Assembly: GCF_902830275.1 (NCBI RefSeq)
Contig: NZ_CADESW010000023.1
Span: 1 to 64,000 of the forward strand
Direction: 5' to 3'
From: Burkholderia stagnalis
GTDB taxonomy: Bacteria; Pseudomonadota; Gammaproteobacteria; Burkholderiales; Burkholderiaceae
Length of the DNA stretch: 64,000 nt
In this document: piece by piece, positions 38,380 to 49,217 of the stretch
Layout of the letters: each line of letters opens with the position of its first letter
How positions within the stretch are numbered: the stretch's first letter is position 1
Translations under genes and position numbers: made by a program
The notes under the pieces: generated by a model
Told to the model about the DNA's origin: nothing
What the model saw: the letters and a program-made list of their open reading frames with translations, nothing else
The model's database searches: none

Positions 38380-39018
38380 ATGTCCTCTCTCTCTACCACC
38401 CTGCTCGACCTGCCGCTGTTTCCGCTGCATACGGTGCTGTTTCCGGGGGGCGTGCTGCCGCTCAAGGTGTTCGAGGCGCGCTATCTCGACATGTCGCGCG
38501 CGTGTCTGCGCGACAACGCGCCATTCGGCGTCTGCCTGCTGAAAAGCGGGCCGGAGGTCGCGCAGGAAGGCGCGGTGTCGGTGCCGGAAACGATCGGCTG
38601 CATGGCGCGCATCGTCGAATGCGACACCGGCGAATTCGGGATGCTGTTCCTGCAGGCTATCGGCACGCAGCGCTTCGAGCTGCTGTCGTATCGCGTCGAG
38701 GCGAACGGGCTGCTCGTCGGCATCGCGGAGCCGCTGCCCGACGACATCCCGCTCGAGGGCGAGCAGGCGCTCGCGCAGTTCGGCGCGTGCGCCGAGGTAC
38801 TGGAGCGCATCATCGAAGCGCTGAAGCAGAAGAACGAGCCCGACAAGCTGCCGTTCTGCGAGCCGTTCCGGCTCGACGATCCGAGCTGGGTGTCGAACCG
38901 TCTCGCCGAACTGCTGCCGCTCGACCTGCGTGCGCGGCAGAAGCTGATGGAGTTTCCCGACGTCGGCGCGCGCATCGACGCCGTGCATCACGTGCTGAAC
39001 CGGCACGGCTGGCTCTGA
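38380..39018 (+). CDS. LON substrate-binding-domain protein
   Basis: A 212-residue protein made of a Lon N-terminal-like domain only: LPLFPLHTVLFPGGVLPLKV near residue 10, then the helical half to residue 200. No protease domain is present. Such stand-alone LON domain proteins are widespread and their role is unclear; a substrate adaptor function is a guess. It follows rapZ by 26 nt and converges on mutY. Confidence 0.9.
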   Translation: MSSLSTTLLDLPLFPLHTVLFPGGVLPLKVFEARYLDMSRACLRDNAPFGVCLLKSGPEVAQEGAVSVPETIGCMARIVECDTGEFGMLFLQAIGTQRFELLSYRVEANGLLVGIAEPLPDDIPLEGEQALAQFGACAEVLERIIEALKQKNEPDKLPFCEPFRLDDPSWVSNRLAELLPLDLRARQKLMEFPDVGARIDAVHHVLNRHGWL

Positions 39019-39039
39019 GCGCCGCACCGGCCGCGCGCG

Positions 39040-40143
39040 TTACAGCAGCGACCCGCTCAGCGCATCGAGCAGCTTGCGCACCGGCGCGGGCACGCCGTAC
39101 GCGTCGAGTCCGCTCAGCGGCACCCATGCCGTCTGCGCATCCTGCGCGACGCATTCGCCGCCGCCGTTCCCCATCTCGCTCAAGCGCGGCTCGATCTCGA
39201 GCTTGAAATGCGTGAACGTGTGCGTCAGCGGCGCGAGCGGCACCGGGCCGCCGCCGCCGAAACCGCGCGCGCGATCGGCGAGCGCGGCATCGCCGTCGGC
39301 TTCCGGCAGGCTCCACAGCCCGCCCCAGATGCCCGCCGGCGGGCGCCGCTCGAGCAGCACCGCATCGCCGTCGCGCAGCACCAGCATCCAGGTCTTGCGC
39401 GTCGGCACCTTCTTCTTCGGCCGAGCGGCCGGCAATTCGCGCTGCCGGCCGGTGGACTGCGCGACGCAATCCCCCGCGAACGGGCAACGTGCGCAATCCG
39501 GCTTGCCGCGCACGCACAACGTCGCGCCGAGATCCATCAGCCCCTGCGTGTATGCGCTCACGTCGGCCGCGTTCGCTGCATCGGGCAGCAACGATTCGGC
39601 CAGCGCCCACATGTCGTTTTCGACGCGCTTCTCGCCCGGAAAACCTTCGACGCCGAACACCCGCGCAAGCACGCGCTTCACGTTGCCGTCGAGGATCGTC
39701 GCGTGCGCGCCGAACGCGAACGACGCGATCGCCGCGGCGGTCGAGCGGCCGATGCCGGGCAGTTCGGCGAGCCCGTCCGGCGTCGACGGAAACGCGCCGC
39801 CGTGCTCGGCCGCCACGACCTGCGCGCAGCGGTGCAGGTTGCGCGCGCGCGAGTAGTAGCCGAGGCCCGCCCATAGCGCCATCACGTCGTCGATCGGCGC
39901 GGCCGCGAGCGCGGCGACGTCCGGAAAGCGTTCGAGAAAGCGCAGGTAATAAGGCACGACGGTCGATACCTGGGTTTGCTGCAGCATGATTTCCGACAGC
40001 CAGATGCGGTACGGGTCGCGCGTGTTCTGCCACGGCAGGTCGTGGCGCCCGTGCGTGCGCTGCCACGCGATCAGGCGCGTGGCGAACGTGCGGTGCAGCG
40101 GTGTGACGGGAAAGGGAGCGGGGGCGGTACGAGGCGGCTTCAA
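39040..40143 (-). CDS. mutY: A/G-specific adenine DNA glycosylase
   Basis: A protein of about 367 residues that removes adenine opposite 8-oxoguanine. It has the HhH-GPD fold (LPGIGRSTAAAIASFAFG, catalytic Asp in ATILDGNVKRVLARVFG), the 4Fe-4S cluster Cys (CVRGKPDCARCPFAGDC) and a C-terminal Nudix-like domain. No ATG is available before the conserved LPWQNTRDPYRIWLSEI, so I propose TTG at 40143, without a strong ribosome binding site. mutM lies 25 nt upstream on the same strand, so the two GO-system genes are probably one transcript. Confidence 0.93.
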   Translation of the reverse strand: MKPPRTAPAPFPVTPLHRTFATRLIAWQRTHGRHDLPWQNTRDPYRIWLSEIMLQQTQVSTVVPYYLRFLERFPDVAALAAAPIDDVMALWAGLGYYSRARNLHRCAQVVAAEHGGAFPSTPDGLAELPGIGRSTAAAIASFAFGAHATILDGNVKRVLARVFGVEGFPGEKRVENDMWALAESLLPDAANAADVSAYTQGLMDLGATLCVRGKPDCARCPFAGDCVAQSTGRQRELPAARPKKKVPTRKTWMLVLRDGDAVLLERRPPAGIWGGLWSLPEADGDAALADRARGFGGGGPVPLAPLTHTFTHFKLEIEPRLSEMGNGGGECVAQDAQTAWVPLSGLDAYGVPAPVRKLLDALSGSLL

Positions 40144-40168
40144 GATGGCAAGTGGGTGGCGAAAGGTT

Positions 40169-40999
40169 TCAACGCTGGCACGTCGGGCAATAGTAGGTCG
40201 AGCGCTGGCCCTGCACGATCTGCCGGATCGGCGTGCCGCATACGCGGCAAGGCTGGCCCGCGCGATCATAGACGAGGCAGTCGAGCTGGAAGTAACCGCT
40301 CTCGCCGTTGCTGCCGACGAAATCGCGCAGCGTGCTGCCGCCGCGCTCGATCGCGTCGGCGAGCGTCGCGCGCACCGCATCCGCAAGCCGCTCGTAGCGC
40401 GGCAGCGATACCTTGCCGGCGGCGGTGGTCGGCCGGATGCCGGCGCGGAACAGGCTCTCCGATGCATAGATGTTGCCGACGCCGACGACGATGTCGCCGG
40501 CCAGCAGCGCCTGCTTCACTGCCACCGTGCGCCCGCGCGTGCGCGCATGGAGCAGCGCGCCGGTGAACGCCGGCGAGAACGGCTCGACGCCGAGGCTCGC
40601 GAGCAGCGGGTGCGCATGCACGTCGCCGGCCTCGCGCGGATGCCACAGCACGGCGCCGAAGCGGCGCGGATCGCGAAAGCGCAGCACGAATTCGTCGAAG
40701 ATCCAGTCGATGTGGTCATGCTTCGCCGCGGCGGGCGGCGTGCCTGCCGTCGGCAGCACGCGCAGCGTGCCGGTCATGCCGAGATGCACGATGAACCAGC
40801 CGGCGTCGACTTCGAACAGCAGGTACTTGCCGCGCCGCTCGACACCGAGCACCTCGCGCGCGCGCAATTGCTCGGCGAGCCCGGCCGGCACCGGCCAGCG
40901 CAGCATCGCGGTGCGCACGTCGACACGCTCGACGCGGCGGCCGGCGACAAAGGGTTCGATACCCCGGCGGGTGACTTCGACTTCTGGCAACTCTGGCAT
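40169..40999 (-). CDS. mutM: Formamidopyrimidine-DNA glycosylase
   Basis: A 276-residue protein beginning MPELPEVEV, with the catalytic Pro1 and Glu2, a Lys near residue 58 and the zinc finger [20 protein letters not shown]...CPTC at the end. MutM excises 8-oxoguanine and formamidopyrimidines and nicks the strand. It heads mutM-mutY and diverges from the TPR gene across 88 nt. Confidence 0.97.
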   Translation of the reverse strand: MPELPEVEVTRRGIEPFVAGRRVERVDVRTAMLRWPVPAGLAEQLRAREVLGVERRGKYLLFEVDAGWFIVHLGMTGTLRVLPTAGTPPAAAKHDHIDWIFDEFVLRFRDPRRFGAVLWHPREAGDVHAHPLLASLGVEPFSPAFTGALLHARTRGRTVAVKQALLAGDIVVGVGNIYASESLFRAGIRPTTAAGKVSLPRYERLADAVRATLADAIERGGSTLRDFVGSNGESGYFQLDCLVYDRAGQPCRVCGTPIRQIVQGQRSTYYCPTCQR

Positions 41000-41087
41000 G
41001 TTCTGCGGGTCTCAATGCGGACAGACACGATCGTGCGTGTATTGTAGCGAGCGCGTTACAATCGGCTGAAACATCGAACGGATTTCC

Positions 41088-42911
41088 ATGACCCTGCCCT
41101 CGAAGCTGCTTCAGAAGCGCCCTGCCGCCGCACGCGGCTGGCGCGCGCTCCCGGTCCGCCGTGCGCTTGGCGCCGCGCTGATCGCCGCATGGACCCTCAC
41201 CGCGCTGCCGGCCCATGCGCAGGATCCTGCGCCGGACGACGCCGCGCAGCAGGGTGCGTTCGATCATGTGCTGCCGGACGAGAAAAAGGATCTCCCGAAC
41301 CTCGCGTTGACGAGCCAGATCGTCTACCAGGTGCTCGCCGCCGAGGTCGCGCTGCAACGCAACCAGCCCGCGCCGGCCTACCAGACCTATCTCGCGCTCG
41401 CGCGCGACACGCGCGATCCGCGCATGGCGCAGCGCGCGACCGAAATCGCGCTCGCCGCACAGAGCCCGGCCGACGCGCTGTCGGCCGCGAATTTGTGGCG
41501 GCAGTATGCGCCCGATTCGAACCGCGCGTCGCAGGTCGATGCCGCGCTGCTGGTGCTGGCCGGCAAGCCGGCCGACGCGCAGCCGATGCTCGCGCGCGAG
41601 CTTGCCCGCGCGACCGGCGAAACGCGGGGCCCCGCGATCCTCGCGCTGCAGGCGCTGCTCGCGCGCGGCCCCGATCGCGTCGGCGGCCTCGCGGTGCTGA
41701 AGGACATGCTGAAGAACGACATGGGCCGCCCCGAGGCGCAGCTCGCGGTCGCTCGCCAGCAGCTCGCCGTCGACGACAAGGACGGCGCCGCGCAGTCGCT
41801 CAAGCAGGCGCTGCAGATCCGCCCGGATTACCTGCCCGCGGCGCTGATGCTGTCGCAGATGGGGCCCGCTGAGCGCGCGGCCGGCATCGTGTCGTTCGAG
41901 AAATACGTTCAGCAGCATCCGAAGTCGCGCGACGCGCGGCTCGCGCTGTCGCAGCTCTATCTCGCCGACGACCGCCTCGACGACGCGCAGAAGCAGTTCG
42001 AGACGATGCGCAAGCTCGACGCGAAGGATCCGACGCCGCTGATGGCGCTTGCGCTGATCAAGATTCAGCAGAAGAAACTCGACGACGCGACGGGCTACCT
42101 GAAGCAGTACGTGCAGCTCGGCGAGAAGCAGCCGAATGCCGACGTCGGCCAGGGCTACATCTACCTCGCGCAGATCGCGATCGACCAGGGCAACGACGCG
42201 GTTGCGTCGCAATGGCTCGACAAGGTCGACCAGACGAGCCAGCACTACCTGCCCGCGCAGGTCACGCGCGCGCAGCTGCTGCAGAAACAGGGCAAGACCG
42301 ACGAAGCGCGCAAGGTGCTCGACAACCTGCCGGTTTCCGACCCGCGCGATGCGGCCGTGATCGCGCGCACCGACGCGTCGATCCTGTTCACCGCGAAACG
42401 CTTCGGCGAAGCGGAGGCGCGCCTGTCGCGGGCGGTCGACGACTTCCCCGACGATCCGGACCTGCGCTACGACTACGCGATGGCGGCCGAGAAGACCGGC
42501 CACTACACGACGATGGAAAAGCAGCTGCGCGAACTGATCCGCACGCAGCCCGACAACCCGCAGGCATACAACGCGCTCGGCTATTCGCTCGCCGACCGCA
42601 ACCAGCGCCTGCCGGAAGCCAGCAAGCTGATCGAGAAGGCGGTCGCGCTCGCACCGAACGACGCGTACATCATGGATAGCCTCGGCTGGGTGAAATTCCG
42701 GATGGGCGACTCGGCCGGCGCGACGAAGGTCCTGCGGCGCGCGTACGACCTGCAGCCGAACGCCGAAATCGGCGCGCATCTCGGCGAGGTGCTGTGGAAG
42801 AGCGGCGCGCAGGACGAGGCACGCACCGCGTGGCGCGCCGCGCAGAAGCTCGAGCCGGACAACGAGACGCTCGTGCAGACGCTCAAGCGCCTCCAGATCA
42901 ACGGCCTCTGA
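41088..42911 (+). CDS. Exported TPR-repeat protein
   Basis: A 607-residue protein with a signal peptide cleaved near residue 44 (LPAHA-QD), then tandem tetratricopeptide repeats through the rest, for example NPQAYNALGYSLADRNQRLP near residue 488. It is likely a periplasmic or outer-membrane-associated scaffold. It overlaps lolB by one base (TGATG), so a link with lipoprotein sorting is plausible. This gene order is conserved in Burkholderia. Confidence 0.88.
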   Translation: MTLPSKLLQKRPAAARGWRALPVRRALGAALIAAWTLTALPAHAQDPAPDDAAQQGAFDHVLPDEKKDLPNLALTSQIVYQVLAAEVALQRNQPAPAYQTYLALARDTRDPRMAQRATEIALAAQSPADALSAANLWRQYAPDSNRASQVDAALLVLAGKPADAQPMLARELARATGETRGPAILALQALLARGPDRVGGLAVLKDMLKNDMGRPEAQLAVARQQLAVDDKDGAAQSLKQALQIRPDYLPAALMLSQMGPAERAAGIVSFEKYVQQHPKSRDARLALSQLYLADDRLDDAQKQFETMRKLDAKDPTPLMALALIKIQQKKLDDATGYLKQYVQLGEKQPNADVGQGYIYLAQIAIDQGNDAVASQWLDKVDQTSQHYLPAQVTRAQLLQKQGKTDEARKVLDNLPVSDPRDAAVIARTDASILFTAKRFGEAEARLSRAVDDFPDDPDLRYDYAMAAEKTGHYTTMEKQLRELIRTQPDNPQAYNALGYSLADRNQRLPEASKLIEKAVALAPNDAYIMDSLGWVKFRMGDSAGATKVLRRAYDLQPNAEIGAHLGEVLWKSGAQDEARTAWRAAQKLEPDNETLVQTLKRLQINGL

Positions 42912-43540
42912 TGCGCATGTCCCCGACGTTTTCCCTGTCTTTCCGCGCGATGCGCGGCCTCACCACGGCCCTCGCGGCCGCCGCGGCGCTCGCGCTCGCC
43001 GGCTGCGCGAGCACCCCGCCGTCGGCAGGCGCTCCGTCGGGCGGCGTGCTGCAGACGAGTGCGGCGCACGCATATCACGGCCGCTTCGCGGTGCAGTACA
43101 GCGACCGCCTCGGCCGGCCGCAGAACGTGTATGGCAACTTCGACTGGCAAGAGCAAGGCGACGACGTGTCGCTCGAGCTGCGCAGCCCGCTCGGCCAGAC
43201 GCTGGCGATCGTGAAGTCGTCGCCGCGGGCGGCCTCGCTCGAGCTGCCGAACCGCCAGCCGCAGTTTGCGCCGGACGTCGGCGAACTGATGCAGAACACG
43301 CTCGGCTTCGCGCTGCCGCTCGCCGGCCTGCGCTACTGGCTGCAGCCGACGCCCGCGCCCGCGACGCCGGCGCAGATGGTGCGCGACCCCGGCGACGGCA
43401 CGCGCATCAAGCAGATTCGGCAGGACGGCTGGACGATCGATTACGTCGCCTACGCGGACGCGCCGGCCACCGGCGTCAAGCGCGTGAACCTCGTGCGCGC
43501 GACGCCGCCGCTCGACATCAAGCTCGTGCTCGACCAGTAA
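42911..43540 (+). CDS. lolB: Outer-membrane lipoprotein LolB
   Basis: A 209-residue lipoprotein with lipobox ALAGC (Cys32) and the LolB beta-barrel-like fold ([33 protein letters not shown]). LolB accepts lipoproteins from LolA and inserts them in the outer membrane. It is translationally linked to the TPR gene upstream, and ispE follows 31 nt downstream. Confidence 0.93.
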   Translation: MRMSPTFSLSFRAMRGLTTALAAAAALALAGCASTPPSAGAPSGGVLQTSAAHAYHGRFAVQYSDRLGRPQNVYGNFDWQEQGDDVSLELRSPLGQTLAIVKSSPRAASLELPNRQPQFAPDVGELMQNTLGFALPLAGLRYWLQPTPAPATPAQMVRDPGDGTRIKQIRQDGWTIDYVAYADAPATGVKRVNLVRATPPLDIKLVLDQ

Positions 43541-43571
43541 GCGCGCGCCTCCAACCCGATACGACACCAGC

Positions 43572-44453
43572 ATGACCGATTCGACCCGCTCGCTGCGCAA
43601 CTGCCTTGCGCCCGCGAAACTCAACCTGTTCCTGCACATCACCGGCCGCCGCCCGGACGGCTATCACGACCTGCAAAGCGTGTTCCAGCTGTTGAACTGG
43701 GGCGACACGCTGCACTTCACGCTGCGCGACGACGGCAAGGTCGCACGCGCGACCGACGTCCCGGGCGTGCCCGAGGAAAGCGATCTCGTCGTGCGTGCGG
43801 CCCGCCTCCTGAAAGCCCACTCGGGCACGGACGCAGGCGTCGACATCGAGATCGACAAGCAGCTGCCGATGGGCGCGGGCCTTGGCGGCGGCAGCTCCGA
43901 CGCGGCGACGACGCTGCTCGCGCTGAACCGTCTGTGGGGGTTGAACCTGCCGCGCGCGGAATTGCAGACACTCGCCGTAAAACTCGGCGCCGACGTGCCT
44001 TTTTTTGTTTTTGGAAAAAATGCGTTCGCAGAGGGTATCGGAGAAGAATTAGCTGAGGTAGAATTGCCGACTCGCTGGTTCCTGGTTGTGACGCCGCGTG
44101 TTCATGTCCCGACTGCTGAAATTTTTTCAGATAAGTTGTTGACAAGAGATTCGAAGCCAGTCACAATTACGGACTTTCTTGCACAGCAAAGCAGCGACGC
44201 AGGATGGCCAGACAGCTTCGGCCGGAATGACATGCAGCAAGTTGTGACAAGTAAGTACGCGGAAGTTGCGCAGGCGGTCAAATGGTTGTATGATGTGACC
44301 CCCGCGAGGATGACCGGCTCTGGAGCAAGCGTGTTTGCAGCGTTTCGCAGCAAACAGGAAGCAGAAGCGGCGAAAGCCAAACTGCCCGCCGGTTGGAACG
44401 GCGCAGTTGCCGAGAGCCTGAACGAGCATCCGCTCTTCGCTTTCGCGTCATGA
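43572..44453 (+). CDS. ispE: 4-diphosphocytidyl-2-C-methyl-D-erythritol kinase
   Basis: A 293-residue GHMP kinase of the MEP isoprenoid pathway. It has [11 protein letters not shown], the ATP loop [17 protein letters not shown] and [12 protein letters not shown]. Length is normal. Odd feature: base composition changes sharply near 44000. The first half is very G+C-rich, while the second half uses AT-ending and rare codons (TTA, AGA, GTA, ACA). tRNA-Gln lies 52 nt after the stop. Confidence 0.96.
   Translation: MTDSTRSLRNCLAPAKLNLFLHITGRRPDGYHDLQSVFQLLNWGDTLHFTLRDDGKVARATDVPGVPEESDLVVRAARLLKAHSGTDAGVDIEIDKQLPMGAGLGGGSSDAATTLLALNRLWGLNLPRAELQTLAVKLGADVPFFVFGKNAFAEGIGEELAEVELPTRWFLVVTPRVHVPTAEIFSDKLLTRDSKPVTITDFLAQQSSDAGWPDSFGRNDMQQVVTSKYAEVAQAVKWLYDVTPARMTGSGASVFAAFRSKQEAEAAKAKLPAGWNGAVAESLNEHPLFAFAS
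44266..44294 (+). promoter_or_regulatory. Possible sigma-70 promoter inside ispE for tRNA-Gln
   Basis: TTGCGC and TATGAT with a 17-nt spacer lie in the A+T-rich 3' half of ispE, about 210 nt before the tRNA gene. This is a plausible promoter for tRNA-Gln or the downstream prs. The pair is not perfect and no function is shown. Confidence 0.35.
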
Positions 44454-44505
44454 AGTTTTACTTTGCCGGACGTCCTACCGTCCGACAGAGTTGTCAGTTA
44501 AGTGT

Positions 44506-44582
44506 AGGGGAGTCGCCAAGTTGGTCAAGGCACCGGATTTTGATTCCGGCATGCGAGGGTTCGAGTCCTTCCTCCCCTGCCA
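44506..44582 (+). tRNA. tRNA-Gln (TTG anticodon)
   Basis: A 77-nt cloverleaf including encoded CCA. The acceptor arm AGGGGAG pairs fully with CTCCCCT. The anticodon loop ATTTTGATT in CCGGATTTTGATTCCGG gives anticodon TTG. The T-loop is TTCGAGT. Its D-arm and anticodon arm match proteobacterial tRNA-Gln closely. It lies between ispE and prs. Confidence 0.96.
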
Positions 44583-44627
44583 AAAATTTTCCCGCATTTT
44601 CCCGCCCAAGCCCGAAGCAGGTGCATG

Positions 44628-45584
44628 ATGAGCAGCCATGACGGCCTGATGGTTTTTACTGGCAACGCGAATCCCGCGCTTGCTCAGGAAGTCGTCAATA
44701 TTCTTGGAATCCCCCTCGGCAAGGCAATGGTCAGCCGTTTCTCCGACGGCGAGATCCAGGTCGAGATCCAGGAAAACGTGCGCGGCAAGGACGTCTTCGT
44801 CCTGCAATCCACGTGCGCGCCGACCAACGACAACCTGATGGAACTGATGATCATGGTCGATGCGCTGAAGCGCGCATCCGCCGGCCGGATCACCGCAGCC
44901 ATCCCCTACTTCGGTTACGCCCGCCAGGATCGCCGCCCGCGTTCGGCGCGCGTCGCAATCTCGGCGAAGATCGTCGCGAACATGCTGGAAATCGCCGGCG
45001 TCGAGCGGATCATCACGATGGATCTGCACGCCGACCAGATTCAGGGCTTCTTCGACATTCCGGTCGACAACATCTACGCAACGCCGATCCTGCTGGGCGA
45101 CCTGCGCAAGCAGAACTACTCGGATCTGCTGGTCGTGTCGCCGGACGTCGGCGGCGTGGTCCGCGCCCGTGCACTGGCCAAGCAGCTCAACTGCGATCTC
45201 GCGATCATCGACAAGCGTCGCCCGAAGGCGAACGTCGCCGAAGTGATGAACATCATCGGTGAAGTCGAAGGCCGCACCTGCGTGATCATGGACGACATGG
45301 TCGACACCGCCGGCACGCTCTGCAAGGCAGCGCAAGTGCTGAAGGATCGCGGCGCGAAGCAGGTGTTCGCCTATGCGACGCACCCGGTGCTGTCGGGTGG
45401 CGCCGCCGAGCGCATCGCCGCGTCGGCGCTCGACGAACTCGTCGTCACCGACACGATCCCGCTGTCCGCCGAATCGCTCGGCTGCTCGAAGATCCGCTCG
45501 CTGACGAGCGCGAGCCTGCTGGCCGAGACGTTCTCGCGGATCCGCCGCGGCGATTCGGTGATGTCGCTGTTCGCGGAATCCTGA
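44628..45584 (+). CDS. prs: Ribose-phosphate pyrophosphokinase
   Basis: A 318-residue PRPP synthetase starting [20 protein letters not shown], with the PRPP-binding loop [27 protein letters not shown] and the His of HADQIQGFF. It makes PRPP for nucleotides, histidine and tryptophan. The ATG at 44628 is preferred over 44625 because the upstream AGG is better spaced. It is followed by a strong terminator, then rplY. Confidence 0.97.
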   Translation: MSSHDGLMVFTGNANPALAQEVVNILGIPLGKAMVSRFSDGEIQVEIQENVRGKDVFVLQSTCAPTNDNLMELMIMVDALKRASAGRITAAIPYFGYARQDRRPRSARVAISAKIVANMLEIAGVERIITMDLHADQIQGFFDIPVDNIYATPILLGDLRKQNYSDLLVVSPDVGGVVRARALAKQLNCDLAIIDKRRPKANVAEVMNIIGEVEGRTCVIMDDMVDTAGTLCKAAQVLKDRGAKQVFAYATHPVLSGGAAERIAASALDELVVTDTIPLSAESLGCSKIRSLTSASLLAETFSRIRRGDSVMSLFAES

Positions 45585-45613
45585 CCGGATACCGTCAAGC
45601 AAAGCATGCGCGG

Positions 45614-45641
45614 AAAGCGAAGCGGCAACGCTTCGCTTTTT
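45614..45641 (+). terminator. prs terminator
   Basis: A 10-bp stem AAAGCGAAGC / GCTTCGCTTT with a 6-nt loop and trailing T, 29 nt after the prs stop. Confidence 0.88.
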
Positions 45642-45741
45642 GCACAATCGGCCGGGACTCACGAAACCCCGGCCGTTCAATCGGGGGCCGCTCGACGGCC
45701 CCGTTTTACTGCCTGGTCGCGGGCAGCAAATGGAGAAACAC

Positions 45742-46347
45742 ATGAAAGTCGTCGCTTTCGAGCGCCAACTGCAAGGTACGGGTGCGAGCCGCCGCCTGCG
45801 TAACGCCGGTAAGACCACGGGTATCGTCTACGGTGGTGAAGCAGCTCCGCAAATGATCGAGCTCGATCACAACGCCCTGTGGCACGCGCTGAAGAAGGAA
45901 GCCTTCCACTCGTCGATCCTCGACCTCGAAGTGGCCGGCGCATCGCAGCAAGTCCTGCTGCGTGACGTTCAGTACCACCCGTTCAAGCAACTCGTGCTGC
46001 ACGTGGACTTCCAGCGCGTCGACGCGAAGAAGAAGCTGCACACCAAGGTGCCGGTTCACTTCGTGAACGCGGAAACGAGCCCGGCCGTGAAGCTGTCGAG
46101 CGCCATCATCGCGCACGTCGTGACGGAAATCGAAGTCGAGTGCCTGCCGGCCGACCTGCCGGAATTCGTCGAAATCGATCTGGCGAAGATCGAAGCAGGC
46201 CAGTCGCTCCACGCGAAGGACGTCGTGCTGCCGAAGGGCGTTGCGCTGACGTCACACGTCGAAGCTGAAAACCCGGTCGTCGCGTCGGCAGCCCTGCCGG
46301 CTGGCGCCGTGGCGGACGCGGCAGAAGGCGAAACGCCGGCTGCCTAA
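45742..46347 (+). CDS. rplY: 50S ribosomal protein L25/general stress protein Ctc
   Basis: A 201-residue long-form L25. The N-terminal 5S-rRNA-binding domain starts [21 protein letters not shown] and the C-terminal CTC domain follows. The start at 45742 has GGAG 6 nt upstream; an in-frame ATG at 45730 lacks it. The order prs-rplY-pth is conserved in beta-proteobacteria. Confidence 0.95.
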   Translation: MKVVAFERQLQGTGASRRLRNAGKTTGIVYGGEAAPQMIELDHNALWHALKKEAFHSSILDLEVAGASQQVLLRDVQYHPFKQLVLHVDFQRVDAKKKLHTKVPVHFVNAETSPAVKLSSAIIAHVVTEIEVECLPADLPEFVEIDLAKIEAGQSLHAKDVVLPKGVALTSHVEAENPVVASAALPAGAVADAAEGETPAA

Positions 46348-46382
46348 GCGCCCCTCGATCCGTTTTCCGAAACGGTCGACGC

Positions 46383-46420
46383 AACCCGCCGCGGCTTGCC
46401 CGGCGGGTTTTTCTTTTTTG
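46383..46420 (+). terminator. rplY terminator
   Basis: AACCCGCC / GGCGGGTT stem with an 11-nt loop followed by TTTCTTTTTT. Confidence 0.9.
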
Positions 46421-46454
46421 CGCCCAGGCGGCCCGCCGCCGCCATCGAAACGTC

Positions 46455-47057
46455 ATGATCAAACTGATCGTCGGCCTCGGCAATCCCGGGGCGGAATACA
46501 CCGCGACGCGCCACAACGCCGGCTTCTGGCTGATCGACCAGCTGGCCCGCGAAGCAGGCGCCACGCTGCGCGACGAGCGCCGCTTCCACGGCTTCTACGC
46601 GAAAGCCCGCCTGCACGGCGAGGAAGTCCACCTGCTCGAGCCGCAGACGTACATGAACCGCTCCGGCCAGTCGGTCGTCGCGCTCGCGCAATTCTTCAAG
46701 ATCCTGCCCGATCAGATCCTCGTCGCGCACGACGAGCTCGACCTGCCGCCCGGCACCGTCAAGCTGAAGCGCGGCGGTGGCAGCGGCGGCCACAACGGCC
46801 TGAAGGACATTTCCGCGCACCTGTCGTCGCAGCAATACTGGCGGCTGCGGATCGGCATCGGCCATCCGCGCGACCTGATCCCCGAAAGCGCGCGCGCCGG
46901 CGCGAAACCGGATGTCGCGAACTTCGTGCTGAAGCCGCCGCGCCGCGAGGAGCAGGACGTGATCGACGCATCGATCGAACGCGCACTCGCCGTGATGCCG
47001 ATGGTCGTCAAGGGCGAGCTCGACCGCGCGACGATGCTGCTGCATCGCAACGGCTGA
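46455..47057 (+). CDS. pth: Peptidyl-tRNA hydrolase
   Basis: A 200-residue enzyme that frees tRNA from peptidyl-tRNA dropped by ribosomes. It has [20 protein letters not shown] with the catalytic His, [12 protein letters not shown], and [13 protein letters not shown]. Length is normal. It follows rplY past its terminator and precedes hisC. Confidence 0.96.
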   Translation: MIKLIVGLGNPGAEYTATRHNAGFWLIDQLAREAGATLRDERRFHGFYAKARLHGEEVHLLEPQTYMNRSGQSVVALAQFFKILPDQILVAHDELDLPPGTVKLKRGGGSGGHNGLKDISAHLSSQQYWRLRIGIGHPRDLIPESARAGAKPDVANFVLKPPRREEQDVIDASIERALAVMPMVVKGELDRATMLLHRNG

Positions 47058-47162
47058 CCCGCTTCCGGATGCGCGGCCGCACTGCGCCGCGCGTGACCGG
47101 GAAGCCGCACCACGTGGCCCGCATGAGGTAATCTCGATGTTTTACCTGTCAGGAGCCACGCG

Positions 47163-48230
47163 GTGAGCCGTTACTGGAGCGACGTCGTTCAGCAACTCGT
47201 GCCTTACGTGGCGGGCGAACAGCCCGCGCTCGCGCACCCGCTCAAGCTGAACACCAACGAGAATCCCTATCCGCCGTCGCCGCGCGTCGTCGCGGCGATC
47301 GCGCACGAACTCGGCGAGGCCGGCGATTCGCTGCGCCGCTATCCGGATCCGCTCGCGCGCCAGCTGCGCGAGACGGTCGCCGCCCATCACGGGCTGTCGC
47401 CCGACCAGGTGTTCGTCGGCAACGGCTCCGACGAAGTGCTTGCCCACACGTTCCAGGCGCTGCTCAAGCACGACCGGCCGCTGCGCTTCCCCGACACCAC
47501 GTACAGCTTCTACCCGACCTATGCGCGGCTGTACGGCGTCGCATACCAGGCGCTGCCGCTCGCCGACGATTTCTCGATCCGCGTCGACGACTATCTCGGC
47601 GATGCGGGCTGCGTGCTGTTTCCGAACCCGAACGCGCCGACCGGCCGCGCGCTGCCGCTCGCGGATGTCGAGCGGATCGCCGCCGCGAACCCGTCGTCGG
47701 CGGTCGTGATCGACGAGGCCTACGTGGATTTCGGCGCGCAGTCGGCCATTTCGCTGATCGACCGCTACCCGAACCTGCTCGTCGTGCACACGACGTCGAA
47801 GGCCCGCTCGCTCGCCGGGATGCGGGTTGGCTTCGCATTCGGCCATGTCGATCTGATCGACGCGCTGAACCGCGTGAAGGACAGCTTCAACTCGTATCCG
47901 CTCGACCGTCTCGCGCAGGTCGCCGCGCGCGCGGCCTACGAAGACGACGCCTACTTCGACGCGACCTGCCGGCGCGTGATCGACAGCCGCGCGCGGCTCA
48001 CGCGGGCGCTGGAAGAACTGGGGTTCGATGTCGTGCCGTCGGCCGCGAATTTCGTGTTCGCGCGCCATCCGGCGCATGACGCCGCCACGCTGTCGGCGCG
48101 GCTGAAGGAACGGGAGATTTTCGTGCGGCACTTCAAGCTGCCGCGGATCGACCAGCATCTGCGCATCACCGTCGGCACCGATGCCGAGTGCGACGCGTTC
48201 GTCGCGGCGCTGCGCGACCTGCTGGGCTGA
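47163..48230 (+). CDS. hisC: Histidinol-phosphate aminotransferase
   Basis: A 355-residue class I/II PLP aminotransferase: [36 protein letters not shown], and the PLP Lys in [15 protein letters not shown]. It acts in histidine synthesis. The GTG at 47163 has AGGAG 7 nt upstream. This copy lies outside any his operon, and paralogues that act on phenylalanine or tyrosine precursors exist, so the pathway assignment is moderately sure. Confidence 0.9.
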   Translation: MSRYWSDVVQQLVPYVAGEQPALAHPLKLNTNENPYPPSPRVVAAIAHELGEAGDSLRRYPDPLARQLRETVAAHHGLSPDQVFVGNGSDEVLAHTFQALLKHDRPLRFPDTTYSFYPTYARLYGVAYQALPLADDFSIRVDDYLGDAGCVLFPNPNAPTGRALPLADVERIAAANPSSAVVIDEAYVDFGAQSAISLIDRYPNLLVVHTTSKARSLAGMRVGFAFGHVDLIDALNRVKDSFNSYPLDRLAQVAARAAYEDDAYFDATCRRVIDSRARLTRALEELGFDVVPSAANFVFARHPAHDAATLSARLKEREIFVRHFKLPRIDQHLRITVGTDAECDAFVAALRDLLG

Positions 48231-48245
48231 ACAGGCGGGAACGGC

Positions 48246-48273
48246 CCGGGCGGCTCGAGCCGCCCGGCCCTTT
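48246..48273. terminator. Terminator between hisC and the ferredoxin gene
   Basis: A 9-bp palindromic stem CCGGGCGGC / GCCGCCCGG with a TCGA loop between convergent genes, with only a short T stretch on the plus side. Confidence 0.7.
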
Positions 48274-48279
48274 ATGACG

Positions 48280-48558
<279 letters not shown>

Positions 48559-48605
48559 TCATCGGGCCCGTGGCCGGCTTCCCGGGGAAACCGGCCGGCA
48601 CTGCA

Positions 48606-49217
<612 letters not shown>

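Noticed and set aside
40716-42779. Long minus-strand frame opposite the TPR gene
   Set aside because: Antisense of a well-supported gene, with low-complexity Arg/Val-rich translation and no conserved motif.
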